Origin: Tritrichomonas foetus
Lineage: Eukaryota; Parabasalia; Tritrichomonadida; Tritrichomonadidae
NCBI GenBank assembly: GCA_001839685.1
Contig: MLAK01001266.1
Coordinates: forward strand, 1-23,845
Direction: 5' to 3'
Length of the DNA stretch: 23,845 nucleotides
Positions within the stretch are counted from its first letter, which is position 1. Every line of letters starts with the position of its first letter. The notes below the pieces were generated by a model. That model did not search any database and was not told the DNA's origin. It saw only the letters and a program-made list of their open reading frames with translations. This document shows, one piece after another, positions 8,369 through 16,758 of this stretch. Both the position numbers and the translations under genes were made by a program.

Positions 8369-9940
8369 ATGATCATTCCATTATTATTCATAATACAGGA
8401 ACAAATAAAATATTCATCCTCAGGATTATATTCACGAACATTAAAACCTGGAAGCTATACAATTGAATGTTATGGTGCACAAGGAGGTCAAGCTTATGAC
8501 GATAATTATTTGGCTGGAGTAGGAGGAAAAGGGGCTTATGCTAAAGGGACAATGAAAATAAATCAAGAAAGTAGTGTCGTTATTTTCAGAGTTGGTGGAA
8601 AAGGAATTTCTAAACCAAGTGGCGGAGCAGATGGAGGATATAATGGAGGAGGAAAATCTGGAACTGATACATTGAGTGGAGATGATGGATCAGGATCTGG
8701 TGGAGGTGCTTCCGATGTCTGTTGGGGAAGTGAAAATTATTTAAACCGAATATTAGTTGCATCTGGTGGATCTGGTGGAGCACTTTATTGTCCTGGTTCT
8801 CCAGGTGGTGCCTCCACTCATCTTCGTAGAACAAAAAATTACGATGTTATAACAGGAAGTGCTAATACAGAATCTGATGGTGTTAAAGGAGTAGGTGGGA
8901 CTGGACAAAATACAATATTGGGATCTGGCAACTCAGGAGCTGGTGGTGGCGGTGGGTATGTTGGGGGAACAGGAGGAGAAAGAAGAACAACAGGAAATGA
9001 CTATGATAGTGTTGGGAGTAGTGGTACGTCATACATATCTTCAAATTATTTTACAGAAACCTTATTACAAGATGGAACAACATCATATGGAAAAGAAGGC
9101 AATGGTGAAATTATTTTGACAATTAACTATGAATGTTCCAATAATTGTCTTGATTGCACAAGTTCATCAAATTGTATTACATGTTCAAGTGGATATTTAC
9201 TTTATCAGGGCAAATGTTACACTTCATGCCCATCAGGATCATATAAAGATTCATCAACAACATGTGATAGTTGTAATGACAAATGCACATCCTGTACAAT
9301 TTCTAATGACAATTGCCAGACTTGTGCCATTGGATTTGTTCTTTATGAAAATTTCTGTTATGAATCATGTCCATCAGGATATTATTTACCTGATGATAAT
9401 GGGCAAGTTTGTGAAAAATGTAATTCTAACTGTTTGACATGTAAAACAAAAGAAAGCAATTGTTTAACATGTCATAATAATTATTACATGTATGATAACA
9501 AATGCTATTTAGATTGCATAGAATTGAATGATCCCAAAAATAACATTTATTATGGTCCTGATGAAACTAATAAAAAATGTTTACAATGTAGTATTGGATG
9601 TATTCAATGTTCACCTTACAATATATGTCAAAAATGTGATGTTGAAAAGTACACATTAGATTCTGCATTAGGAATATGTTTTCTGACACCAACACAATTT
9701 TTTTCAGATTCAGATGAATTTAGTAATTCTGAAATCTTTACTTCTTCACATGCATTTAGTGATTCAACCTATTTCTCGAAGTCTAATGTATTTAGTGAAT
9801 CTAGTTATTTCAGTGAATCAAGTGGTTTCAGTGAATCAAGTGGTTTCAGTGAATCAAGTGGTTTCAGTGAATCTAGTGATTTCACCGAATCTCATAATTT
9901 TTCCCCCTCAAGAAGAAAACTGTTTTCTTCACGACACTAA
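8369..9940 (+). CDS. Glycine-rich (ALK-type) and Cys-rich surface protein, extracellular part
   Basis: A 523-residue frame. Residues about 20-250 form the glycine-rich domain found in ALK-type receptors and many trichomonad surface proteins: YTIECYGAQGG at the front, GGGKSG, GSGGGASDV, LVASGGSGG and GAGGGGGYVGGTGG in the middle, GSSGTSYIS and GEIILTINYE at the end. Residues about 256-437 are furin/growth-factor-receptor-like CxxC repeats, and residues about 440-515 are a Phe/Ser/Glu repeat. The N-terminal hydrophobic stretch (MIIPLLFII) is short for a signal peptide. The frame ends abruptly at TAA 9938-9940, just after a 5-C run, without a membrane anchor. An anchor and tail are found immediately downstream in another frame, so the C-terminus is probably lost to a frameshift. 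It is predicted to be exposed on the cell surface; the ligand is unknown. Confidence 0.8.
   Translation: MIIPLLFIIQEQIKYSSSGLYSRTLKPGSYTIECYGAQGGQAYDDNYLAGVGGKGAYAKGTMKINQESSVVIFRVGGKGISKPSGGADGGYNGGGKSGTDTLSGDDGSGSGGGASDVCWGSENYLNRILVASGGSGGALYCPGSPGGASTHLRRTKNYDVITGSANTESDGVKGVGGTGQNTILGSGNSGAGGGGGYVGGTGGERRTTGNDYDSVGSSGTSYISSNYFTETLLQDGTTSYGKEGNGEIILTINYECSNNCLDCTSSSNCITCSSGYLLYQGKCYTSCPSGSYKDSSTTCDSCNDKCTSCTISNDNCQTCAIGFVLYENFCYESCPSGYYLPDDNGQVCEKCNSNCLTCKTKESNCLTCHNNYYMYDNKCYLDCIELNDPKNNIYYGPDETNKKCLQCSIGCIQCSPYNICQKCDVEKYTLDSALGICFLTPTQFFSDSDEFSNSEIFTSSHAFSDSTYFSKSNVFSESSYFSESSGFSESSGFSESSGFSESSDFTESHNFSPSRRKLFSSRH
9809..9880 (+). repeat. Tandem 18-bp repeat, four units, encoding FSESSG
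   Basis: Units TTCAGTGAATCAAGTGGT start at 9809, 9827, 9845 and 9863; the last has two substitutions. They encode a Phe-Ser-Glu-Ser-Ser-Gly stalk. More diverged copies of the same FS-x-S pattern extend on both sides (about 9700-9900), so the array grew from a degenerate hexapeptide repeat. Confidence 0.9.
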
Positions 9941-10287
9941 TGGAAGAATCATCAGAAGAACAAAATGATAACCAAAATAAAACCTCCACAGATAAAGCAA
10001 AAAAGAATATTGGATTCATTCTTGGTTTGGTCATCGGAATTGTTGCTTCAATAACTGCAGTTATTGTAATCATTATTGTTATGATAAGGAAATTTAAAAA
10101 AAATACAGTAAATGAAGAAATGTCATCTGAAATGGATCACGAAACACAAAGTAGTATATTTTCATTAACTGCGGATAATTATGAATCTTCTAACAATTAT
10201 TTGTCAAATGATAATCCTTTATATTCAACGGAAAATATGAATGAATCAGATGCCGATCCATTCAATAATGAATTTGAAGAATTGTAA
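9898..10287 (+). pseudogene. Transmembrane segment and cytoplasmic tail of the glycine-rich surface protein, out of frame
   Basis: Open in a different frame from 9898 (first ATG 9940) to TAA 10285-10287. It encodes an acidic/Asn linker, then a single transmembrane helix (GFILGLVIGIVASITAVIVI, continuing), a KFKK stop-transfer sequence and an acidic tail containing NPLY (10213-10224), an NPxY-type endocytic signal. This is the C-terminal half expected for the gene at 8369-9940. A shift of -1 (or one missing base) anywhere between about 9898 and 9937 joins them; that stretch has runs of 5 T, 5 C, 4 A and 4 T. Read alone from ATG 9940 it would be a 115-residue tail-only protein with no signal peptide, which is less likely. 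Confidence 0.75.
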
Positions 10288-11431
10288 TACGGATATTAAG
10301 GAGAATATGGGAAATAATCTCATTTATTTGAATAAAATCGGACTCTTTACTCATTTACATCTTTTATGATTTCACTTTTTCTTAAAATAATGCATAGAAA
10401 ATTTTGCATGCCAACATGGAATATATTCCCATAGGAGCTAACTATGTAACACCCTTTGAATTTCACAAAGTCAAGATTATTATTTTGATTTTGAAGAGGT
10501 GTGAAAAGTTCTACAGACTGGTCATTGTCAGGATATTATTTGTTTTCCCAAAATATGCAAAATAAAAGGTAGAATCATCTCCACAAATAAATATCTAATG
10601 AATATTATTGGAATATATATATTAAAATTCACATGATCGAATCCTAAAAAAAAATATGAATCTTTTTCATATATCTATAGATATTTAAATGATAAAGAGT
10701 GAGCCTTTAACATTAGGCAAAATGCTCATAATATATGCTATATCAGTCATATATCAATTGAAATAACTTTGGAATTCATATTCAACCATAATTTGATTGA
10801 ACTTTTTTTCCTCTTTTATATATCTTTAAAAAGACTTTCATAGATGTTGTCTCAATAAATTCATGTTAATTCACAATCTCATTATAAAAATCTTAATTTT
10901 GATCTAATAAATATTAGTGATTGCAAAATTATCTCTTCAAATATAGCTATAATTAAGAGATTTTAAGATATTCTATCAAATAATGTTAGAATAATAACCA
11001 ATGGTGGAAATGGAGAAATAATGACTATAATATTTTGTCATCCAACCTATTTTCGATCTATCTTTTGCGTTGAAATACTATTAACTATTATCAAAAAGAT
11101 TACCTTTCATTATCTCACATTATTACCGTTTTTGATTAAAAAACTTACACTTTATTTTTAATATCTCCTCACAATTTTTTGTGAGTTTTGCATCATTCAG
11201 AAAGGACTCAAAATTTCACAAGAATTTCTCCAAATCAATTTTCCACTTATCATTCAAAATTTGATAAAAACATTTATGAGATTTTATGAATCTTATTGAA
11301 ATGTTCCTCAATTTTTATATTGAATTTTCTAAGATCTTTCCAAAATTTAAATAAGCATTTTTTTAACATGGCCATCATTTCACTTCATTTTTCTCAAAAA
11401 CCACTTTCTTGTGACACAAAACCTTTCGAAA
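10288..11431. other. AT-rich intergenic region, 1.1 kb
   Basis: I see no gene here. A small perfect hairpin lies at 11168-11185 (CTCACAA, TTTT loop, TTGTGAG). Initiator-like TCATT elements at 11375-11379 and 11385-11389 precede the PLAC8 gene. Confidence 0.5.
11385..11431 (+). promoter_or_regulatory. Initiator-like element and leader of the PLAC8 gene
   Basis: TCATTTT at 11385-11391 matches TCA+1YW and gives a leader of about 45 nt to ATG 11432. The GTG at 11411 lies inside this leader and is not used as the start here. Confidence 0.45.
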
Positions 11432-11959
11432 ATGAATGATTATCAAACAGGACTATGTGGCTGCTTTTCAGATTGCGGCAGCTGCTTATTCACACTTTGC
11501 TGCCTTCCTTGCAGTCTTGGCGACAACTGGGCCAAATCGCGCGATGAAGATTGTGGAATATGCCATGTTGTTTCACCAGTCTATCCAATGTGGACTCGAG
11601 CCAACATTCGAAAAAAGATGGGTCAACAAGAGTATTTTTGTGAGGATTGCATGACTTATGTTTGCTACTTCTATTGCGCAGCTTGCCAAGACGCGCGTCA
11701 GTTGAAGCTTATGGAAGAAGGAAATGAACCAAAGAGACAACCAATAACTATGGATACAATTCCAGAGTCACAACAAAATAGAAATATTCGTATGAATAAC
11801 TCTCAAATGAATGAACCAATGCTGAATGACCAGAATAATGGATGTAACTATGACCGTCCAGCTCCTCCACAATTCAATCAGCCTCCTCCACCTGCTTATC
11901 CACAGCAGCCACCCAATTACTCTCAGCAGCAACTACCGAGATTTAATCACTTTCAATAA
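11432..11959 (+). CDS. PLAC8-family Cys-rich protein
   Basis: A 175-residue protein starting at ATG 11432 (MNDYQTGLCGCFSDCGSC); the open frame extends 7 codons upstream only to a GTG. Residues 8-100 are a PLAC8 domain: GLCGCFSDCGSCLFTLCCLP, then SLGDNWAKS, a Cys pair in EDCGIC, RANIRKKMG, and the closing EDCMTYVCYFYCAACQDARQ with LK. The family includes placenta-specific 8, plant PCR metal-export proteins and fw2.2-like proteins, and is generally membrane-associated through its Cys-rich hydrophobic segments. From about residue 115 the tail is Asn/Pro/Gln-rich (PPQFNQPPPPAYPQQPPNY) and probably disordered. The stop TAA is part of AATAAA, which could double as a polyadenylation signal. The first part of the gene is distinctly richer in GC than its surroundings. 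Confidence 0.88.
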   Translation: MNDYQTGLCGCFSDCGSCLFTLCCLPCSLGDNWAKSRDEDCGICHVVSPVYPMWTRANIRKKMGQQEYFCEDCMTYVCYFYCAACQDARQLKLMEEGNEPKRQPITMDTIPESQQNRNIRMNNSQMNEPMLNDQNNGCNYDRPAPPQFNQPPPPAYPQQPPNYSQQQLPRFNHFQ

Positions 11960-12699
11960 ATTTTTAAAATCTGGTCAAGTCAACTTATGTAAATTGTTGT
12001 GAGCTTTTGATGATAATATGCATTTTTTTCTTGAGTGTTATTCATATAATAAGAATAGAAACGAAACATTGTGCTGATAGAAAAAGCTAAAACATTAGAA
12101 AATAAGATTGAAATCTAGATCATGGATATCAGAGATATATGGTGTACATAAATTTGAATCATAAAAAAAAAAAAAATGAACAAAAGAAACTACCAAATGG
12201 AAAAAGAATTCCATGAAGAATAGTAGTCACCTACAGAAAAAATTAGTGCTTCCCCTCTTATTTCTGATTAATTATACCAAACGATTAAATCTACAAGATC
12301 TAATATTCAACATCAGTTTTTCTTGGATAAAAACGAATATATTATATTGAGTTTCTTCACAACTATTCATGCAAAGTGTATTTATACAACATTATAGTAG
12401 GAATATTAGAAGGTTAAAAAGTCATAAAAATATCGAGATATTTAAAATATATCTTTTGAAAAAATGGTTACACTATGAAATATTGATTTCAATAAATTCA
12501 ATATTTGACAAGAAAATTGCAAAAATTTTGAGATAAAATATTTATTTATTTCAATATATTTTTATGCTGATTAAGAAAAGGTACTTCAATTTGTCTGAGG
12601 CAAATTTCTCTAAAAAAGATAGCTTTCCCACTTTTTCAATATGTATTTCAAGACTTATTTTTTTGGAAAATAATCATCATTCAAAATACACAATTTGAT
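11960..12699. other. AT-rich intergenic region
   Basis: I see no gene. It has A- and T-runs (for example 13 As near 12164-12176) and nothing structured that I can support. Confidence 0.5.
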
Positions 12700-12702
12700 T
12701 CA

Positions 12703-12722
12703 TCATTTTAAATTTTACCAAA
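12703..12722 (+). promoter_or_regulatory. Initiator element of the kinase gene
   Basis: TCATTTTA at 12703-12710 is a good match to the trichomonad initiator TCA+1YW. With A+1 at 12705 it leaves an 18-nt leader, which supports ATG 12723 as the start. Confidence 0.55.
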
Positions 12723-14186
12723 ATGTTCGAGAACAACAATGAAAATTTTTCCACCATCAACGCAACTCTTCAAGCGCACAAATATCGCTACATGCATCCC
12801 ATTGGAGAGGGCGGCTTTGCAGCTGTTCATCTGGTCTTTCACGATATCTACAGGCAAGAATTCGTCGTTAAGATAATCGAACGAAATGATGATACAAAAA
12901 GTCAAGAGATAGGTGAAATTATTGACCTCAATAAAGCTGATATACAGTCAAACAAAATTCTCCAAAAACAAAACTCATGCGAAGCGAATACCAAGCCGAA
13001 TTGGTGTGACAATAATGGCAATTCTCAAAATAATGGAAATAACAGTGGAAATGATAACAAAAATATCTCGACGAAAAATGAAGACAAAAAACAGGAAAAA
13101 GTGAAAAAAGATACTCAACAAAAATTTGAAAATCCAGAAATCCGTTTTTTAATGAATCTCGCACATACAAATATTATTCGAATGTATGAACATTTTGAGG
13201 ACAAACTTTTCTGTTACATAATTCTTGAATATTGTAAAAATGGAAGTTTGAATGATTATGTAAAAACTTTTGGTCCGCTCAAACCGCCAATGCTTTTCGA
13301 GGTTGCCGCCCAGTCGCTTTCGGCTTTGAAGTACTGCCACGACCGCCATCTTGCCCACCGTGACATTAAGCCAGCCAATATCCTGCTCGACAGCAACATG
13401 AGGGCCAAACTTGCTGATTTTGGAGTTTCTTGTGATTTTCAAAAATATCTTGATCGAAATCTAACAAATAATGTGAATAACAATAAATCTACTGATGCAA
13501 ATTTGAATCACTTTTCTCCAAATAATGCAAATAATAGTGATAATCCTAATAATAATAATAATAAGCATACTCATAACAGAAACAATGTGGCTCGTGCAAA
13601 ATTTATCGGCACAAAACCTTACATGAGTCCAGAAATGTTTAACAGTATTGTATATGATCCATTTAAAGCTGATATTTGGGCACTTGGAATCACATTTTAT
13701 TATCTTGCATGCGGGTACCTCCCATGGATGACTGATACTGAGAATGGAATGATTAATCAGATTCGAAATGGTGAAATTTTCTTTACCGGTGAATGGATTC
13801 CTGAATTTCAAAGACTAATAGAATTGATGACGAATTTTACACCAGAAAGTAGACCAACTGTTGACGATTTACTGAAATTGCCCATAATCAAAGATAACTT
13901 AATGTTACCTGCTCGATCTTCAGCATCCCTTTTGGTAAATAGAACCTACAGTGCAGCAAAAAAGAAAAAACTAAACGGTAATCAAGCAATCCCAAAATTA
14001 TTAACCAATCCAAACCCTTTAAACAAGAAAAAAGGTGAGCCAATGAGTAATGAGCAGAAAGCAAGAATTTTAATGAGACTTCCAAATTCGAGCATGGTCA
14101 ACCTTATTTCAGGATTTTCTGGAAAAAGAAATTTCAAAATTATGAAGCCATCATCTAAATCTACTACTTTCACATTTAATGACTAA
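12723..14186 (+). CDS. Ser/Thr protein kinase with Asn-rich insertions
   Basis: A 487-residue protein kinase. Seen: glycine loop GEGGFAAV (residues 28-35), ATP-anchoring lysine in VVKII (K50), hinge IILEYCKNGSL, catalytic loop HRDIKPANILL (H212, D214), DFG (D232), SPE (E304), DIWALGITFYYLACGYLPW, and the closing Arg in ESRP. All catalytic residues are present, so it should be active. Two low-complexity insertions are unusual. An Asn/Lys-rich stretch (about residues 58-135) sits between beta-3 and the N-lobe helix. An Asn-rich stretch (about 245-290) lengthens the DFG-to-SPE segment to about 70 residues; 20-35 is usual. A basic, Ser-rich tail of about 100 residues follows the domain. Kinases of this type (CAMK/other-like) are highly expanded in trichomonads; the substrate is unknown. 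Codon GC content is patchy, with a rich island over the catalytic loop. Confidence 0.92.
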   Translation: MFENNNENFSTINATLQAHKYRYMHPIGEGGFAAVHLVFHDIYRQEFVVKIIERNDDTKSQEIGEIIDLNKADIQSNKILQKQNSCEANTKPNWCDNNGNSQNNGNNSGNDNKNISTKNEDKKQEKVKKDTQQKFENPEIRFLMNLAHTNIIRMYEHFEDKLFCYIILEYCKNGSLNDYVKTFGPLKPPMLFEVAAQSLSALKYCHDRHLAHRDIKPANILLDSNMRAKLADFGVSCDFQKYLDRNLTNNVNNNKSTDANLNHFSPNNANNSDNPNNNNNKHTHNRNNVARAKFIGTKPYMSPEMFNSIVYDPFKADIWALGITFYYLACGYLPWMTDTENGMINQIRNGEIFFTGEWIPEFQRLIELMTNFTPESRPTVDDLLKLPIIKDNLMLPARSSASLLVNRTYSAAKKKKLNGNQAIPKLLTNPNPLNKKKGEPMSNEQKARILMRLPNSSMVNLISGFSGKRNFKIMKPSSKSTTFTFND

Positions 14187-14608
14187 CTTCTTAAAACTGT
14201 CAAAGACGATTTCAGCTTCTATTTGTTAATACATCCCAATGATTTATATTCGTCACATTTAGAATATATTTTATATTTCAATGATTGTTAGTAAATTTAT
14301 ATATATCGTATATTTTTCTCTTGTTTGATATTAATCACGAATTAATTTTTTTATTTTTTTTACTTGTATTAAGAATTAAAAGAATTATAAAGAAAAAAAA
14401 TCATATCGTAATCAATTTAATTGCAACAAAAAAAAGTAAAATCAAAAACTTTAGTTAAAAGAAGCTGTGGAATTATTAAATAGGTTTTATAAACAATATT
14501 TCTAGTAATGATCAAAACCATATTCTTAGATGAAAATATTAAAAATACAATAAAATATTGAAAAAGATGTGATGAATAATCCGAATGAATTCATTTAATT
14601 TATCAAAT
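14187..14608. other. Convergent intergenic region between the kinase and MATE genes
   Basis: The 3' flanks of two genes facing each other. It contains TATA-like repeats near 14300 and T- and A-runs; several AATAAA- or TAAA-like sequences could serve for polyadenylation. No gene is seen. Confidence 0.5.
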
Positions 14609-16138
14609 TTATTTAGAATCTATAAATATCGGAGAATTTAAATCATTAGCATCTTCATATGGAGTAATATCATTAGATTTTATCTTCTTTCTAACTTGAA
14701 GGACAGGTATTACTAACAAAGCGAGAGAAATAACGAAAACAGTGATATCATTAATATTATAAATATACATTATTTTTGTTGGGTCACTCTTATACGCTGA
14801 TGACAATATTTTACAACCGATTGTTAGAATAAGAACTTGTAATAATTGTGGAATGAATGCTAATAATGGCTTTCCAACAACAATCATTGTCATTGAAAGT
14901 AAAACTGTGATTCCATTTAATGGTGAAGTATAAAATGGAATTGGCAAAAGTTTTTCAGCAATTTCGATTTCTTTGGCATCATCAAGGAAAGCCTTAGCAA
15001 TGACTGTTTTACCTGGAATAACAGTTACTGAAACAATGAATAATAATGGGAAAATAAAAGCCAATGTCCAGAGGAAGAGTTTTACACATCTAACTGGATC
15101 ATTAGCTCCCCATGCATGAGTTCCTGCTGATAAAAATCCTTGTACAAAAGCTCCTGGAATTGCTTGATTAAAAGTATTCAAATTTGTAAACACTGCAAAT
15201 ACTCCACCAATTTCTTTAGAATGAACTTTATCATTCGAAGTTAGACTTTGTAAAATTAATGTAGGTGGTAAGAAAAATGCAAAGAAAGCTACAATAAGTG
15301 GAAATGCACTTAAAAGAGCTCCAGGAGTTTCTCTTGAAAAATTACCTAATAAATTTTTGAAATCAGGTTTTAGGCTAAATTTACCTTTAAATATAAGATA
15401 TATCAAACCTAACCCAACTACCATTGATGCGCATATTGAACCAAGCTTCATAAAAGTTGTATTTACTTTGAAGGCAAATAAAAATAATGGGGAAAACAAA
15501 CCTAGTTGAAGTATATAACACGCCAGTTTGACTCCACCACTGAAAATGGAATTCCCTATACTTTGTAGAAAATATTGTCCAACTGTGCATAAATTTGTTA
15601 ATGGTGACATAACTAATCCTGGAATGATAAATTTAAATGTATCTGATAGTAAATAATCGGGTGTTCCTAAAAATGATAGAAATGGTCGAATAACAAATAC
15701 AAAAGCACATGAAAAGATAAGTGCTGATAAAACAGATAAATAAATGACATCTGTTACGATTTTTGATGCTGATTTTCGATTTCCTGATCCAATCAACGCT
15801 GATATTTTCGTTGTCAACGCTTGACCAAAGTACATTCCGATATAACCATATACTTGGCCAACACCGCCAGAAAAACCTAACATTTCGACTGCATGAGAAT
15901 CTGGATCATTTTTGAATCGTTGTGTAATCATGTACATATCTAATATTTCACCAACAGCTTGGACAATTAATGACAATGGTCCAATAGACATAATTAAAAG
16001 AGTGACAAGAGCAGAATGCTTAGTGAATCTCTGCTTTTCCATTTCTGATGCTGTGATTTCAGAAATTTTAGAATCATCATCATTGAGAAAAATGTTTTCC
16101 GTATCTGATGGATTGAGTGGCGTATCTAATGTTGTCAT
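14609..16138 (-). CDS. MATE-family multidrug/cation antiporter
   Basis: A 509-residue polytopic membrane protein of the usual MATE length, with about 12 hydrophobic segments spread from residue 43 to about 490. MATE proteins export organic cations, drugs or metabolites in exchange for H+ or Na+. Features seen: a hydrophilic acidic N-terminus of about 40 residues, a first helix containing SIGPLSLIVQAVGEILDMYM, GQALTTKISALIGSGNRKSA ending the second helix pair, QYFLQSIGNSIFSGG before the mid-point, and a second half starting about residue 265 with AVFTNLNTFNQAIPGAFVQG and SAGTHAWGANDP. The latter echoes the first half, as expected for the internal pseudo-repeat. The C-terminus is short and cytosolic (KKIKSNDITPYEDANDLNSP). 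ATG 16138 lies 36 nt after TCATTTTT (A+1 at 16174, minus strand). The substrate cannot be told from sequence. Confidence 0.88.
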   Translation of the reverse strand: MTTLDTPLNPSDTENIFLNDDDSKISEITASEMEKQRFTKHSALVTLLIMSIGPLSLIVQAVGEILDMYMITQRFKNDPDSHAVEMLGFSGGVGQVYGYIGMYFGQALTTKISALIGSGNRKSASKIVTDVIYLSVLSALIFSCAFVFVIRPFLSFLGTPDYLLSDTFKFIIPGLVMSPLTNLCTVGQYFLQSIGNSIFSGGVKLACYILQLGLFSPLFLFAFKVNTTFMKLGSICASMVVGLGLIYLIFKGKFSLKPDFKNLLGNFSRETPGALLSAFPLIVAFFAFFLPPTLILQSLTSNDKVHSKEIGGVFAVFTNLNTFNQAIPGAFVQGFLSAGTHAWGANDPVRCVKLFLWTLAFIFPLLFIVSVTVIPGKTVIAKAFLDDAKEIEIAEKLLPIPFYTSPLNGITVLLSMTMIVVGKPLLAFIPQLLQVLILTIGCKILSSAYKSDPTKIMYIYNINDITVFVISLALLVIPVLQVRKKIKSNDITPYEDANDLNSPIFIDSK

Positions 16139-16176
16139 GATTTGATATTATTTTGTTACTTGATGAGTAAAAATGA
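16139..16176 (-). promoter_or_regulatory. Initiator-like element and leader of the MATE gene
   Basis: On the minus strand TCATTTTTA begins at 16176 and matches TCA+1YW with A+1 at 16174. A second TCATCA lies closer to the ATG (16166-16161). Confidence 0.45.
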
Positions 16177-16758
16177 GATGAAACATCAAAAAATTGTCTC
16201 TCAATTCTCTTTAGAAAATTCCTTCCAACAGGTCAAATTCGGTGATAGACTTCCCTCAAAAATTCAATGTATAAACTACACAAAGTCATTTTTCGGTCAT
16301 GTTAAGTCTGAAAAAATTAACCATATTTGACCATTACCATCACTCTCTCAAAAAAGAACCATCAATCATTTCTAATTTTTCCAAATCATAAGATTCCGAG
16401 ATTCAGGAAATTATTCCATCATAATTCACTCAACTTGCTCAAATATTTGTTTTACGATATAATAATTGAAAATCCATAACTATAGAATGATTGTAATCAC
16501 TCATATAACATATTTAACTAAGTTTGTTGCTGCAAGAAAAAACAAGACGATATACCATGATAAAAATAAATATTACACACTAAATCTATGTTTCTAAGGA
16601 ATAATATCTAACAAACAAATTAATCTAATAATTTCAACAGAAATCACCAACAGTGAAAAGAATTCGAGTGAACAATAGGAAGAATATTCATGTAATATTT
16701 TTAGATATAACATACAATTATACTATAGAAACAACAAGCTGTTGCTTCAATATAAATT
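16177..16758. other. Intergenic region upstream of MATE, downstream of the acidic coiled-coil gene
   Basis: About 0.6 kb of AT-rich DNA. The short frame at 16142-16330 starts at TTG and has no coding support. No gene or RNA is recognised. Confidence 0.5.

Noticed and set aside
9938..9948. Splice acceptor-like ACACTAATG that might make the frameshift an intron
   Set aside because: Trichomonad introns end in ACTAACACACAG and begin GTAYGT; neither is found here. I saw no such intron anywhere in the window.
11411..11431. Upstream extension of the PLAC8 protein
   Set aside because: The extension begins with GTG; the PLAC8 domain starts right after ATG 11432 and the initiator lies upstream of both.
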